Below the pieces are notes generated by a model that was given only the letters and a program-made list of their open reading frames with translations, was not told the DNA's origin and did no database searches. 64,000 bases of DNA from Albidovulum aestuarii (lineage in GTDB: Bacteria; Pseudomonadota; Alphaproteobacteria; Rhodobacterales; Rhodobacteraceae): contig NZ_JASBQQ010000006.1 in assembly GCF_029961185.1 (NCBI RefSeq), positions 186,001 through 250,000 on the forward strand, written 5' to 3'. A program made the position numbers and the translations under genes. Shown one piece after another: positions 33,252 through 42,769 of this stretch. Every line of letters starts with the position of its first letter. Position 1 is the stretch's first letter.

Positions 33252-34609
33252 TCTCCGATCCTGCCCAGTACATGGCCATCGCGCTGTTCCTCAGCTTCGT
33301 CGTTCTGATTTTCACCGGCTACCCGGTCGCCTGGCTGATGGGTGGGCTTGCCGTCCTGTTCACGGCGATCTCGGTCCTGTCAGACACTTATCTAGACACG
33401 TTCTTTGGCGTCGACTGGGGGTACAGCTCCATCGTGATCGAACGCATCTATGCGGTGATGAACAATTGGGTTCTCGTAGCCCTGCCAATGTTCGTCTTCA
33501 TGGGCATCATGATGGACAAATCGGGCATTGCCGAAGATCTGATGACCGATCTCGCCAAGCTCTTTGGCCGGGTGCGCGGTGGGCTGGCGATCACGGTCGT
33601 GGCCATCGGCGTGTTGCTCGCGGCCTCCACCGGGATCATCGGGGCGGCGGTCGTGCTTTTGGCCATTCTCGGCATCCCGCTGATGCTGAAGCACCATTAC
33701 GACGCCGCGCTGGCCTGCGGCGTGGTCTGCGCGACCGGCACGCTCGGCATCCTCATCCCGCCCTCGATCATGCTGGTTCTCATGGCCGACCAGATCAGGG
33801 TTTCGGTCGGTGACCTATTCATGGGTGCGATGCTGCCCGGGCTGATGCTGGGCGGGCTCTATGGATTGTTCATCCTGATCTATGCATGGCTGCGGCCGTC
33901 GGCTGCTCCCGCGCCTAAGGATGCCGAGCCTGTGACCCTCGGCCTGTTCCTCAATGTGTTGAAGTCCACGATCCCGCCCGCGCTGCTGATCGTGGCGGTT
34001 CTTGGCAGCATATTCTTCGGCATCGCCACACCGACCGAGGCCTCGGGTGTCGGCGCTCTCGGGGCGACCCTGCTGGCGCTGCTGCGCGGACGGCTCAACT
34101 TTTCGGGCCTGCAAGAGGTGCTTCTCGGCACGATGAAGACGACGTCCTACATCTTTGCCCTCTTTGTCGGGGCGACGGCTTTCGCACTGGTCCTGCGTGG
34201 TTTTGGCGGGGATGAGTTGATCGAGGATGCGCTGACCAGCCTGCCGTTTGGTCCTGACGGCATCGTCGTCGTTATCCTCTTTGTCGCGTTTTTGCTTGGA
34301 TTCGTGCTCGACTGGATCGAGATCACATTGATCCTACTGCCGCTGATCGCACCAGTTCTCGTTGGTCTCGACGTCGATCTCATCTGGTTCGCGGTTCTCT
34401 TCGCGGTCACGTTGCAGACATCATTCATCACCCCTCCGGTGGGGTTTGCGCTCTTCTACATGAAAGGCGTGGCACCGAAGGGAGTAACGACTTTGACGAT
34501 TTATCGTGGGATCATTCCCTTCATGCTTATCCAGTTACTCGCAGTTTTGTTGATCTACGTCTTTCCAAGACTCGCGACCTGGCTGCCGGAGGTTGCTTAC
34601 GGTCTATAG
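33248..34609 (+). CDS. dctM: TRAP transporter large permease (DctM family)
   Basis: 453 residues from ATG 33248; an earlier in-frame start lies inside dctQ. About twelve membrane segments, with ALPMFVFMGIMMDKSGIAED, LAASTGIIGAAVVLLAILG, GILIPPSIMLVLMADQ, ATPTEASGVGALGA and FITPPVGFALFYMKG. It is the transport channel of the second TRAP system and last gene of its operon. Confidence 0.93.
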   Translation: MISDPAQYMAIALFLSFVVLIFTGYPVAWLMGGLAVLFTAISVLSDTYLDTFFGVDWGYSSIVIERIYAVMNNWVLVALPMFVFMGIMMDKSGIAEDLMTDLAKLFGRVRGGLAITVVAIGVLLAASTGIIGAAVVLLAILGIPLMLKHHYDAALACGVVCATGTLGILIPPSIMLVLMADQIRVSVGDLFMGAMLPGLMLGGLYGLFILIYAWLRPSAAPAPKDAEPVTLGLFLNVLKSTIPPALLIVAVLGSIFFGIATPTEASGVGALGATLLALLRGRLNFSGLQEVLLGTMKTTSYIFALFVGATAFALVLRGFGGDELIEDALTSLPFGPDGIVVVILFVAFLLGFVLDWIEITLILLPLIAPVLVGLDVDLIWFAVLFAVTLQTSFITPPVGFALFYMKGVAPKGVTTLTIYRGIIPFMLIQLLAVLLIYVFPRLATWLPEVAYGL

Positions 34610-34932
34610 GATCAGCCGCGTCTGGCGACGTGTACCCCGGACGATGCAGACCAGGATCTGCCCAACCTCAAAGGTTTGAACCGCCACTCGCATTTCCCCG
34701 GCGAGTCATACTCGCGCGGGATATCGTCTTGTGGAACAGCTTAAAATTTCCTTTGTGCGTATGGCCGAAGTGTGTGGAAGGCATCGGAGGGCACGGCGAT
34801 CGCCCCTGTCCAGAATCTGACGGCCAATTCGACGATGAAGTATGTGCCCGTCAGCCACGCAGAAATGACCAAGACCTTTCCTGCTGCATTTCCGTGCTGA
34901 GTTTTGGGTAGTGTCTCTTTTGATGGTCGTTC
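34610..34932. other. Gene-free stretch after the second TRAP operon
   Basis: About 320 bases. The only frame of note (34630-34911, plus) has no ribosome site or family resemblance. I see no clear terminator hairpin after dctM and no repeat. Confidence 0.5.
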
Positions 34933-35442
34933 TTAAGCCGGTTGAACTTGCGTTTGTGTCAGCCAGATGAGGCCGACAAGCAGGAGTGCGGCCGACACCG
35001 TTGACGCAACAGTGCGCACGGTGTTCCAGAAGGTCCAGCGCGGCACGTAAGTTTGCAACCAGTAGTCCCGCGTCACCTCTGTGGACAGGTCCTTACCCGC
35101 AAGCGCTTCGTTCATCGGTAAGTTGAACATGATTGTGACGCCGAAGCAGCCGATAAGGTAAACGACGGCTGCCGACAGGATCAGCAGACCCGATGGACCG
35201 CTCAGATTGATCCACGCATACCCGGCCATCACGAGGGAAATGGCCGCCATGCCGAGGAATAGTGCCATGAACACCCAGCGGAACACTTCGCGGTTGATTG
35301 CCTGCATGGCTTCGACGCCGCCACTTCCGCTGGCAAGGGCCAAAGACCGCATGATGAAGTCGGAGAAGGCAAGAAAGACGCCCGCGACCAGTGCATATGC
35401 GACGATGGCGAATTGAAACAAGAAGAAGATGACAGGTGACAT
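34933..35442 (-). CDS. Membrane protein, DUF1772 (anthrone oxygenase-like)
   Basis: 169 residues from ATG 35442, with AAAAGGA in front; the longer frame to 35607 runs into the upstream gene. Four membrane segments (about 2-24, 50-75, 78-100, 140-162) and the DUF1772 signature with an FNLPMNEAL segment. The family includes noranthrone monooxygenases and many unknowns. It is last of a three-gene operon with a DUF4345-like protein and a metallo-beta-lactamase-fold protein. Confidence 0.82.
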   Translation of the reverse strand: MSPVIFFLFQFAIVAYALVAGVFLAFSDFIMRSLALASGSGGVEAMQAINREVFRWVFMALFLGMAAISLVMAGYAWINLSGPSGLLILSAAVVYLIGCFGVTIMFNLPMNEALAGKDLSTEVTRDYWLQTYVPRWTFWNTVRTVASTVSAALLLVGLIWLTQTQVQPA

Positions 35443-35509
35443 GGTTCGGGTCCTTTTCGGGGGAAAGATGCGGCGAGAGCTTGGCTGTCCCGCCGCAAGG
35501 AAATGATGT

Positions 35510-35920
35510 TCAGCGTGCGGCAAGGCCGCCGACGGCTGGACCGGTGCCGCGCCGGAACGCGAACAGGCACAGCCCGGCGATCGCGAGTTCCAGACCCAGC
35601 GCGGCAAGGATGCCGCCTGACGGCATTCCGTCGATCAGAAGACCCAGAAGGCGGCCCGTCGGGAAGGCGAGGAAGATGGTCAAGGCCACTACGACCGCGG
35701 CCTGCCGCAGCGAGGGCGTGACAATCCCGGCCAGTATGACGCCTCCGAAAGCGGCAAGACCGGCACCGGGCGCGCGCAGTTCGCTCAGAAGGCTGGGGCC
35801 GGGACCGAGAGCGATCCCGTAGCTTGCGTAGAACGCCTGAGGGGCGATCAGGATAAGGGAGCCGATGCCCAGTGTGGTGATGCCGGCGACGCCGAGCGCA
35901 ATCTTTTGTATGTAAGTCAT
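35510..35920 (-). CDS. Membrane protein, DUF4345-like
   Basis: 136 residues from ATG 35920 with AAGGA in front. Four membrane segments: LGVAGITTLGIGSLILIAP, a glycine-rich LRAPGAGLAAFGGVILAGI, VVVALTIFLAF and a last one near residue 110. The pattern fits DUF4345. No function is known. It sits between two genes of the same direction with gaps of about 70-90 bases. Confidence 0.78.
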   Translation of the reverse strand: MTYIQKIALGVAGITTLGIGSLILIAPQAFYASYGIALGPGPSLLSELRAPGAGLAAFGGVILAGIVTPSLRQAAVVVALTIFLAFPTGRLLGLLIDGMPSGGILAALGLELAIAGLCLFAFRRGTGPAVGGLAAR

Positions 35921-36008
35921 GTGGTTTTCCTTGATTTCAGGTGGATATGAGGATCGGGGCCGCGCTTGCACGCGCGTCCGGGAAACCGGAGCCGGCCCGA
36001 TCCTCGTT

Positions 36009-37064
36009 TCAGTGCATGATCGCGTGCAGAACGACGGTTTCGCAGTGACTGTCCGCCCATAGGTCGACGACCGAAAGCGTTCCGTCCCATCGGTCAATGA
36101 TCTCCACCGCGCATTCGTCACGGATCTCTTCCATGGTCAGGCGGTAAGCGAGGTTGCCGTGCTGGAACTCGGTCAGTTCCATATGCGCCATGAACCGATC
36201 CAGAAACTCCGGCCAGATCCCATTCACGGTATCCTTGACGTCATGCGCGTAATCACGGGCGGTCTCGACATCCTGCCGCGTCCCAAGCACCGAGACATGG
36301 CCTGAAAGGAAATGCTCGAAGTTGTAGGACAGGAACGTATCGAAGCTCGCCATGTAACCTTCGAGATTGCTGGTCGCTCCAAAGTTCATGAAAGGCGCTT
36401 CGCCTGGTGTAATCGTATCGACGGCCATGAGGAATTTCTGCTCTGGCAGGTAGATCATGACATCCGTGTCGTTGGCGTGGAAATTGGCCGCCTGGAGCTC
36501 AATCGGGACGCCGCCAATGGAAAGCGACAGGGCTTCTTCGAAGGTCTCGTTTGGTGTCAGGACGCCGCGCAAAGGATTACTGGCGAGGCTGTCGGCGCTG
36601 TCTTGCGCCGCGATGACCGTCAGCCCTTCGATATCGGCAAATGCAAAGCCCCCGCCATTGTGATCGGCATGCTTGTGGCTGAGCACGAAATGGGTGATTG
36701 GCACGCCCGGCGCGGATATCTCTATGGCCATCCTCAGGCGTTCGCCGTAGCTGGGCGGCGCGTCGAAGACGACGACGCCCTCATCGGTGACCAGAAAGGC
36801 GGATTGATAGATCAGGTCTGTCACGAAGAACAGGCCGGGCTCAATTTCGCTGACATGCAGGCCGAAATCGGTGTTGATCTGCGCCGCACGTTCCCGCATT
36901 GCAGGCAGTTCGGACGCGAAGTGACGGAAGCTATCGGGGTGATCGACTTCGGTGGAGATGGTGTTTGCCGGATTGTGCTCGTGGCCCACACCGGCCGTTG
37001 AGATGCCAGCTGACCCGAGGATAGCAAGGCAGGCAACTGCCGAAACGGAAGCAAAGTATCGCAT
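36009..37064 (-). CDS. Exported metallo-beta-lactamase-fold hydrolase
   Basis: 351 residues with a Sec signal peptide (to about residue 24, ISTAGVGHEH). The zinc motif is SHKHADHNGGG (HxHxDH); further ligands are likely His in AANFHANDTDVMIYL, Asp in FLMAVDTI and His in FLSGHVSVLG. It is thus a periplasmic MBL-fold enzyme. Substrate unknown; relatives act on lactones, sulphates or quinone-like compounds. It is first gene of the operon with the two small membrane proteins, 105 bases after the AraC gene. Confidence 0.87.
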   Translation of the reverse strand: MRYFASVSAVACLAILGSAGISTAGVGHEHNPANTISTEVDHPDSFRHFASELPAMRERAAQINTDFGLHVSEIEPGLFFVTDLIYQSAFLVTDEGVVVFDAPPSYGERLRMAIEISAPGVPITHFVLSHKHADHNGGGFAFADIEGLTVIAAQDSADSLASNPLRGVLTPNETFEEALSLSIGGVPIELQAANFHANDTDVMIYLPEQKFLMAVDTITPGEAPFMNFGATSNLEGYMASFDTFLSYNFEHFLSGHVSVLGTRQDVETARDYAHDVKDTVNGIWPEFLDRFMAHMELTEFQHGNLAYRLTMEEIRDECAVEIIDRWDGTLSVVDLWADSHCETVVLHAIMH

Positions 37065-37169
37065 GGAAGGTCTCCTCTGTTACGCGTGTGTTCAGAGGAT
37101 TAGGCGAGTGGCCGCTGTCCGGTATTGACCCGACCGGCCAACTGTTTGACCGAACTTGCCAGATGCTGA

Positions 37170-38174
37170 TCAGAGGCCGAGCAAGACCTTTCTGTACGCC
37201 AAAGGACTGCGGCCGATCCATCGCTTGAACGCGCGGTTGAAAGCACTTTGCTCGGAAAACCCGGTCAGAAATGCGACCTCTGACAGAGAATACCGTTCGT
37301 CGCGAAGAAGCCCTTCCGCCAGTTCCTTCCGGGTTGTTTCGGTCAGTGTCCGGAAACTCAGGCCGTCGTCGGCCAGGCGGCGGTGGAGGGAGCGTACGCT
37401 CAGGCCAAGGCTGCGGGCGACATCGCCCATTTTCGGGATACCTTCACTGAGAGAACGCGCGATCACGTCCTTGGCGAGCTTTTCGATTGTCGCGTCATCC
37501 ACGACTTGGCGGAGCTCCCCTTCCAGATGGCTGTCCAGAAATTCGGTGATCCCCTTGTCTCCAAGCTTGTTGGGCTGAGCGAGGGATTCCGGCGACAGCA
37601 AGAGAGCATCGAGGTCCGAGCCGAATAGAACCGGGCACCCAAAGTAGCGTTCGTGGAACTCCCTCGTTCTGGGCGGGCGGTGCTTTATATGGACTTCAAG
37701 TGGCGCAAACGGCATTGGTGAAACCTGGCGACTGAGAGAAACTGCGCTGGCGAGTGTCGCCTCGTTCGAAAGTCTGAGGCCCAGTCGTCTCTCACCCGTT
37801 CTGTGCAGGATGAAAAGCGTGCCACCGTTCGCGGGCCGAAGCTCGTATTCGACCACGCTGGTCCAAAGACGGGCATACCTTTCGACTCTGGAGTAGGATC
37901 CGAGCAAGGTCGGCGCGGCCTTCCAGGCCAGACCCAATGCACCATATTCGTCAAGCTGCATTGATTCCCCGGTTCGGATACCGAGATCCGTCACATCGAT
38001 CATGCGGGCCATACGTTCCAGCAGATCGTAATAGACAGTGTCGACCAACATTTTCTTCGGGTCGATTTGTGCCTCAGGGTCCAACCCGACCGAGGCCAAA
38101 AGGCTGCGTTGATCAACGGCAGAGCCCGCCGCAGCGATCATTTTGTGCGCAAAGAGAGACGTTATGACACCCAT
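37170..38174 (-). CDS. AraC-family regulator with Arabinose_bd-type N-terminus
   Basis: 334 residues. The N-terminal 200 residues match the OruR/ArgR-like 'Arabinose_bd' sensor (LASVGLDPEAQIDP, EYGALGLAWKAAPTL). The C-terminal AraC HTH pair is at about 245-330 (DVARSLGLSVRSLHRRLADDG, LSEVAFLTGFSEQSAFNRAFK, GRSPLAYRK). It lies directly upstream of, and in line with, the MBL-DUF4345-DUF1772 operon and probably controls it; this is inference from position. Confidence 0.9.
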   Translation of the reverse strand: MGVITSLFAHKMIAAAGSAVDQRSLLASVGLDPEAQIDPKKMLVDTVYYDLLERMARMIDVTDLGIRTGESMQLDEYGALGLAWKAAPTLLGSYSRVERYARLWTSVVEYELRPANGGTLFILHRTGERRLGLRLSNEATLASAVSLSRQVSPMPFAPLEVHIKHRPPRTREFHERYFGCPVLFGSDLDALLLSPESLAQPNKLGDKGITEFLDSHLEGELRQVVDDATIEKLAKDVIARSLSEGIPKMGDVARSLGLSVRSLHRRLADDGLSFRTLTETTRKELAEGLLRDERYSLSEVAFLTGFSEQSAFNRAFKRWIGRSPLAYRKVLLGL

Positions 38175-38219
38175 GGTGGAACTTTATCGCGCAACGCCGT
38201 TCATTTCACCCGGTGATCT

Positions 38220-38450
38220 GTTTCCTTAACCAAAGCGATCTCTCGCTGCGCAGGAAGCACTCAAACTGGTCATTCAATTGCTTGATTTCCGCAATTGACG
38301 CAGCGACCAGATCACCTTCCTTCACCACGAAGCTTCCCCGGTTCGGCGCCCGGCGGCACAACGGTAGAGACCTCTCCCAATGCGATGGTCAGGTTGTGCT
38401 GTATCTGGCGGATCTCCTCACATACGTGACGGTGGAGCTTCGCGTCTAGT
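38220..38450 (-). pseudogene. Possible eroded coding sequence
   Basis: On the minus strand an open stretch from about 38445 reads KLHRHVCEEIRQIQHNLTIA and on to VVPPGAEPG; it then needs a one-base slip to go on as FVVKEGDLVAASIAEIKQLN and ends at a stop near 38212. There is no start codon in frame. The composition looks like protein, but I know no family. It abuts the 5' side of the broken GlxA-type gene. Confidence 0.35.
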
Positions 38451-39339
38451 TTCGACTGTGTTTCAGGTCAGCCTCAGAACCGGCGATGGCGCGCCCTATT
38501 GGGACATCAACGGGCGAAAGATCACCCCGGATGCGATGTTGCGCGAGGAGCCGCAGCCCGATCTTGTCATCGTGCCTGACATGCATTTCGACCCCAACGG
38601 CGGGTTGCCGGAGGAATGCGCGCGCCTGACGCAGTGGCTCCGTGACGCCCATGCGCGCGGCGCGATTGTCACGTCGGTCTGTTCAGGGGCGGTCCTTCTG
38701 GGCACGGCGGGCCTGCTGGATGGGAAAGAGGCGACGACGCATTGGGGCTATGCCGACATGCTGGGGCGGAACTTCCCCGAGGTCACGGTCTGCCGCGAAC
38801 GTATCCTTGTGCCGTCCGGCGAAGGCCACCGGGTCGTGACCGCGGGCGGCGCCTCGGCCTAGGAAGACCTCATGCTCTATCTCATCGGGCGCTTTGCGGG
38901 CGCGGACACGGCGCGCCGGATCGCGAAGATCTACCTGATCGAGCCTCACAGCGACGGCCAATTGAGCTATGCCTCGCTGACATCCGGGCGTCAGCACGAA
39001 GACCAGCTGATCGCCGATGCGCAGGTCTGGGCCGCGCAGAACTACGACACGCCGAGCCCGGTCGCCGCCATGGCGGAACTGACCCGTCTGACCGAGCGCG
39101 GGTTCCATCGCCGTTTCAAGAAGGCGACCGGGCAGGCCCCAGCAGATTATGTTCAGACATTACGTGTCGAGGAAGCCAAGCAATTGCTGGAAACCACAGG
39201 CATGCCAATCGACGACATCGCCGCCGAGGTGGGATATTCCGAACCCTCGAGTTTCCGGGCAGCGTTCCGCAAACGTGTAGGCATTTCTGCCTCCTCCTAC
39301 CGCAAGAAATGGCGAGCGCTCGCGCCAGTTGCCTACTAA
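38449..39339 (+). pseudogene. Broken GlxA-family regulator (5' truncated, internal amber stop)
   Basis: The frame from about 38449 reads as a GlxA-family protein starting some 40 residues into the DJ-1-like domain (ITPDAMLREEPQPDLVIVPD, VTSVCSGAVLLGTAGLLDG). At 38860-38862 a TAG stands where the family has Trp (GGASA-stop-EDLMLYLIGRF), and the same frame goes on through a complete AraC HTH (ERGFHRRFKKATGQAPADYV, IAAEVGYSEPSSFRAAFRK). One TGG-to-TAG change plus loss of the 5' end explain it. The part after 38872 could in theory start at that ATG, but it has no good ribosome site. Confidence 0.75.
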
Positions 39340-39754
39340 ATACGCAGTTGATTAAGCGGATGGGCCGAAGAGGGCGCCGGTGGAAACGCCTCATAGGCAT
39401 AGTCGCAAGATCTCCGTGCCATAGGCAGTGCCGATATGCCTTTCGAACCAGTTGGCGAGGTCGGCCCCGTTCCAGACTTTCGTCGAGATGCCGCGCGCGG
39501 CGGTGCAGTTCCACGAAGCTGCCATTCGTTCCCTGGCGCAGTATTCTCGACCCGCCAACGCCTGATTGCGGACCAAGCGGTCGTTGCTGCGCTTGGTACG
39601 AACGACCGCATCTCGCAGACTCATACAGCTATTGAGCCTTATTTTGGGGCCTGTATGTCTGATTGCAGGCAGCGGGGCCCGCCATACGGAGTATTGGAGG
39701 TGGAGCATGCCGCGCGATTGGTGAGAACCAATCACCCGACGTACGATCGTGCCC
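39340..39754. other. Gene-free stretch after the broken regulator
   Basis: About 415 bases. Minus-strand frames here (for instance one ending at 39391, with WNGADLANWFERHIG) look protein-like over short spans but lack a start and change frame, so they may be decayed coding DNA. A short stem GATTGGT-GAGA-ACCAATC (39716-39733) follows the stop of the large membrane protein gene; no T-tract. Confidence 0.4.
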
Positions 39755-42091
39755 TCAGATCGGCAACAGGAAGCTGCTGACGAACCGCACAATCCCGCTG
39801 CCCGGACCGTCACCGCGCTTGGTTGAGCTGTCCCAGACCACACCGTCTCCCTTTGAAACGCGCAGGTTGTAGCCGCTGAAAAACGTATCGATCCGGGTGA
39901 GAGCCGCATGAATGGCAAAGCGCGACCCGCTACCCCAGGCAACAAGTTTCGGCATTGGCGCGGGGCGCTCTGCGGTTTCTTCGGGGCTCACACGTGCGGC
40001 CGCATTCGTACGCAGGATCAGTGTGCCCGGGCCCTCAGCGGCATAGAAGATCATCCGCCCCAGCACCAGCGTCGTAATGCCGAGCGAGGTTATGCGACGG
40101 ACTCGAATACCTACGGACATTCCGATGAAATCGGGGAAGCGGAAGACCACGCGTTCGCCTCCCTTTAGGGTCCATGTGACGATCTCCGCCGGCTCATCAA
40201 CCTTGAGCTCGGCGTCGAACTCGTCCGCATCAAGGTCCCTGTTGCCCTCGATCCGGTTCATTGACCAGCGGAAGGCAAGGATGCGCGCGACCGGAAATCG
40301 GAAACCCAGTGGGCGACGGCGTGCAGGCGGCGGTCCTTCTAGCGTGACGCCCCAGCGGGATACATAGAACGCTTCCGAATGATCACGCGGAATGGAGAAT
40401 ACCTGACCGTGACGATGCAAGCCAACCGGGTCGGTGGGTGGCTCGGGCAGAAATTGCGCGGCTGTCTCCCTGGGCGCGAAGATCACCCGAGAGAAAACAA
40501 TGATGAGTGTTTTAAGCAGGATAATCGCACTGTAGAGGCCCGACAGAAGTGCGATGTTCCGCCACGTGCGAAACGCCCCGGAAATGGCCTTGATGCTGGT
40601 TGATACGGAATTGTTCGCCGCGGCTTCCAATCGAATGAGCGCCGCGGATTCGCGGGCGTTAATGCTGTCGACCGCACCTTCCGCCGGCTGGGTTGCGGCG
40701 GAGTGAGCCGCGCCGATCAGGTCGCTCCGTGTGTTCCTCATCATATCATTTGCGGCGTTCTTCAGAGACCGTTCGGTATTGCAGACCGGGTCGAGGAAGA
40801 AGCACCAACCTGGCGGGTCCAGAAGCGGCAGGTCGCTTTCGGGAAACCCGCTTTCCATGGCGACTTTCAGGTTTTGCGGGAAGTCCTCGATGGTTCTTCC
40901 GGCTGCAGCAGCATCACGGATCGCCTTTTCGTACTTCAATTCAGAGAAGCGGATCTGACGGATGTTCAACGCAATCAGCGCAGCCTCTAGCGGATCGGTG
41001 GCGCTCGGGATTTCGACATCCCAATCGTCGAAATACTCTTGCCGCGTTTGAGGGGACATCGGTTCGCCATATTCGATGAACCAGTTGAACAACTCGGAAC
41101 TGACGGTTTCGGTCCGGGCTTCGACCTCTGCCAGCACACGTGGCTTCAGCCAAAGGTTCGCCACTGCCCACCAAGACATCCCCGCCACGGCGAAGATCAG
41201 AAACATCGGAAACCAAAGGGCGAGGGATTTTCCCAGGGCAGCCCGGAAGGCGCCTTTCGGAAGGCTTTTATAGAATGGCCGGTTGTCACGAACCATTAGC
41301 CATAGCATCCGGATCATCACAGCGATCGCAACGAAAAGGAGGATATTGGTCAGGTTGGGCTGATACCCTGCGAAAACGGCACCCAGCAGAGAAAGAGGCT
41401 CTTCCCGCCACAAGCCAGAGAGGCGGAAGAAGAGGAGGTCGAACAGCAGCAGGGCCACATAACCCTGGAAGCTGAGGGACAGGAGGTGCCCGTGCCGCAG
41501 GAAAAGATAGCTGCACCAGATTGCGAAGCCTGCATAAAGAGCATGCACGGCCATATCGAGAGGACCGCCAAGCCCGGCTTCATTGAATAGGTGAATCTGG
41601 GTCGACACCACGAGGAAAACTGGCACCGGCAAAAGCGGCCACCATCTGAGCTTCGTAAGGACCAGAGCTGATAGAAGGGCCGCGACGGTCAAGATTCCGA
41701 TCGCGGGATGTCCCCAGGGCACCTGTTCATAAAGGGTGATCGTGGCGGTCAGGGTTTCGACAAGGCCGTCATTTACCGCTCGCCCCGGGTCCAGCACGAA
41801 GGCGTAGGAGGCCATGTAGGGTACCCAGCCGATGAACAGTAGAAGCCAAAATACCTGGCCGAGAAGGCTCTCATCTTTGGAAATTTCTTGCCTCATTGGG
41901 TCGTAATCCCTTTCAGCTCGACTGCCAGCCAACTTCGCCAAAATCCATATGCCACAGAAAAAGGCGACTATTGCAGCGCGGGCGCCGCCGGGCAATCGGA
42001 ATCTGTTGAATAGCTGGCTTGCGGGACTGTGACGCAACAAAGCGTTGGATGTGAGGGCGCGCCAAACGCGTCCAGCAAAATCGCCATTCAA
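39755..42091 (-). CDS. Large membrane protein of unknown family
   Basis: 778 residues; the assigned start is the first in the frame and could be later (another Met near residue 66). N-terminal 350 residues hold about nine membrane segments, then an extracytoplasmic or cytoplasmic helical region (about 350-530, with a WCFFLDPVCNTERS cysteine pair), another membrane segment (about 540-565), and a C-terminal beta-rich domain of about 190 residues (LGFRFPVARILAFRW, SLGITTLVLGRMIFY, LTRIDTFFSGYNLRV). I do not recognise a family. Base composition is slightly lower in G+C than its neighbours. It is flanked by decayed DNA on one side, and no partner gene is coupled to it. Confidence 0.8.
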   Translation of the reverse strand: MNGDFAGRVWRALTSNALLRHSPASQLFNRFRLPGGARAAIVAFFCGIWILAKLAGSRAERDYDPMRQEISKDESLLGQVFWLLLFIGWVPYMASYAFVLDPGRAVNDGLVETLTATITLYEQVPWGHPAIGILTVAALLSALVLTKLRWWPLLPVPVFLVVSTQIHLFNEAGLGGPLDMAVHALYAGFAIWCSYLFLRHGHLLSLSFQGYVALLLFDLLFFRLSGLWREEPLSLLGAVFAGYQPNLTNILLFVAIAVMIRMLWLMVRDNRPFYKSLPKGAFRAALGKSLALWFPMFLIFAVAGMSWWAVANLWLKPRVLAEVEARTETVSSELFNWFIEYGEPMSPQTRQEYFDDWDVEIPSATDPLEAALIALNIRQIRFSELKYEKAIRDAAAAGRTIEDFPQNLKVAMESGFPESDLPLLDPPGWCFFLDPVCNTERSLKNAANDMMRNTRSDLIGAAHSAATQPAEGAVDSINARESAALIRLEAAANNSVSTSIKAISGAFRTWRNIALLSGLYSAIILLKTLIIVFSRVIFAPRETAAQFLPEPPTDPVGLHRHGQVFSIPRDHSEAFYVSRWGVTLEGPPPARRRPLGFRFPVARILAFRWSMNRIEGNRDLDADEFDAELKVDEPAEIVTWTLKGGERVVFRFPDFIGMSVGIRVRRITSLGITTLVLGRMIFYAAEGPGTLILRTNAAARVSPEETAERPAPMPKLVAWGSGSRFAIHAALTRIDTFFSGYNLRVSKGDGVVWDSSTKRGDGPGSGIVRFVSSFLLPI

Positions 42092-42457
42092 AAAACGAGC
42101 CGAAAACCAAAACCGATGCGCAAGTCTACATCTCGTCGACTGACTGGGTAAGAGCCGTCCTCACCCAATCCAGTTTCGGCCTCCTGCGGTATGCGGCCCA
42201 TTCCCGACATTCGAGGCGCTGCAGTTCGGGTCAGTCCCACCCAGCAGGTCGTCGAGATGTGAACGGTTACTCGTCAGTCTGGAAGAGACTGGTCTCGAAT
42301 ATGTAGGCATGCGTAGACATGGGCGCCAATCGGACAGCACACAAGATGTAGATTGTGGTGCGCACTCAAGCCGATACGGTGACAACTCGAACAGGGGTTA
42401 TACTCTTCGCGGGATCTTTGCCCGATTCCGAGATAACTTTGCCCCGATGAATAGATG
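42092..42457. other. Leader region of the large membrane protein gene
   Basis: About 365 bases without a credible gene, downstream of the complex I subunit gene and upstream of the large membrane protein. I see a short stem (CAGTCT-GGAAG-AGACTG) near 42277-42293 but no terminator or clear promoter. Confidence 0.45.
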
Positions 42458-42769
42458 TCAGTGAGTCCAAGCGCCCTTGCGGTCCGTGGCGAAATTCTCG
42501 CCGTAGCCTCGGGGGCGGATGTTCGGCTTGCGTTTATGAGGCTCGGTTACAGCATAGTCGATGCCGTTGGATCTGGCATATTCCTCAGCAGCCTCGCGAC
42601 TGTCGAATCTCAGCCTGACCTGCGCCTGAGTGTCGCCTGATCCGGTCCAGCCCATCAGCGGATCGACCTCACGAGCTTCGGCCGGAGCGAAGTCCAAAAT
42701 CCACTGCCGGGTCTTTGCGGTGCCGGACTGCATGGCATTGCGGGCCGGCTGATAGATGCGCGCGCGCAT
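42458..42769 (-). CDS. NDUFS4-like accessory subunit of complex I
   Basis: 103 residues that match the ETC complex I conserved region (PF04800 type) almost end to end: [46 protein letters not shown] and [17 protein letters not shown]. In alphaproteobacteria this small protein is the counterpart of the mitochondrial 18 kDa subunit of NADH dehydrogenase, outside the nuo operon as usual. GGAGA lies before the ATG. Confidence 0.92.
   Translation of the reverse strand: MRARIYQPARNAMQSGTAKTRQWILDFAPAEAREVDPLMGWTGSGDTQAQVRLRFDSREAAEEYARSNGIDYAVTEPHKRKPNIRPRGYGENFATDRKGAWTH

Noticed and set aside
34630-34911. 93-residue open frame in the gap after the second TRAP operon
   Set aside because: No ribosome site, no family pattern and an uneven, cysteine-rich composition.
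39391-39945. 184-residue minus-strand frame overlapping the 3' end of the large membrane protein
   Set aside because: It shares DNA with a real gene in another frame, and only a short central part looks protein-like; no start with a ribosome site.
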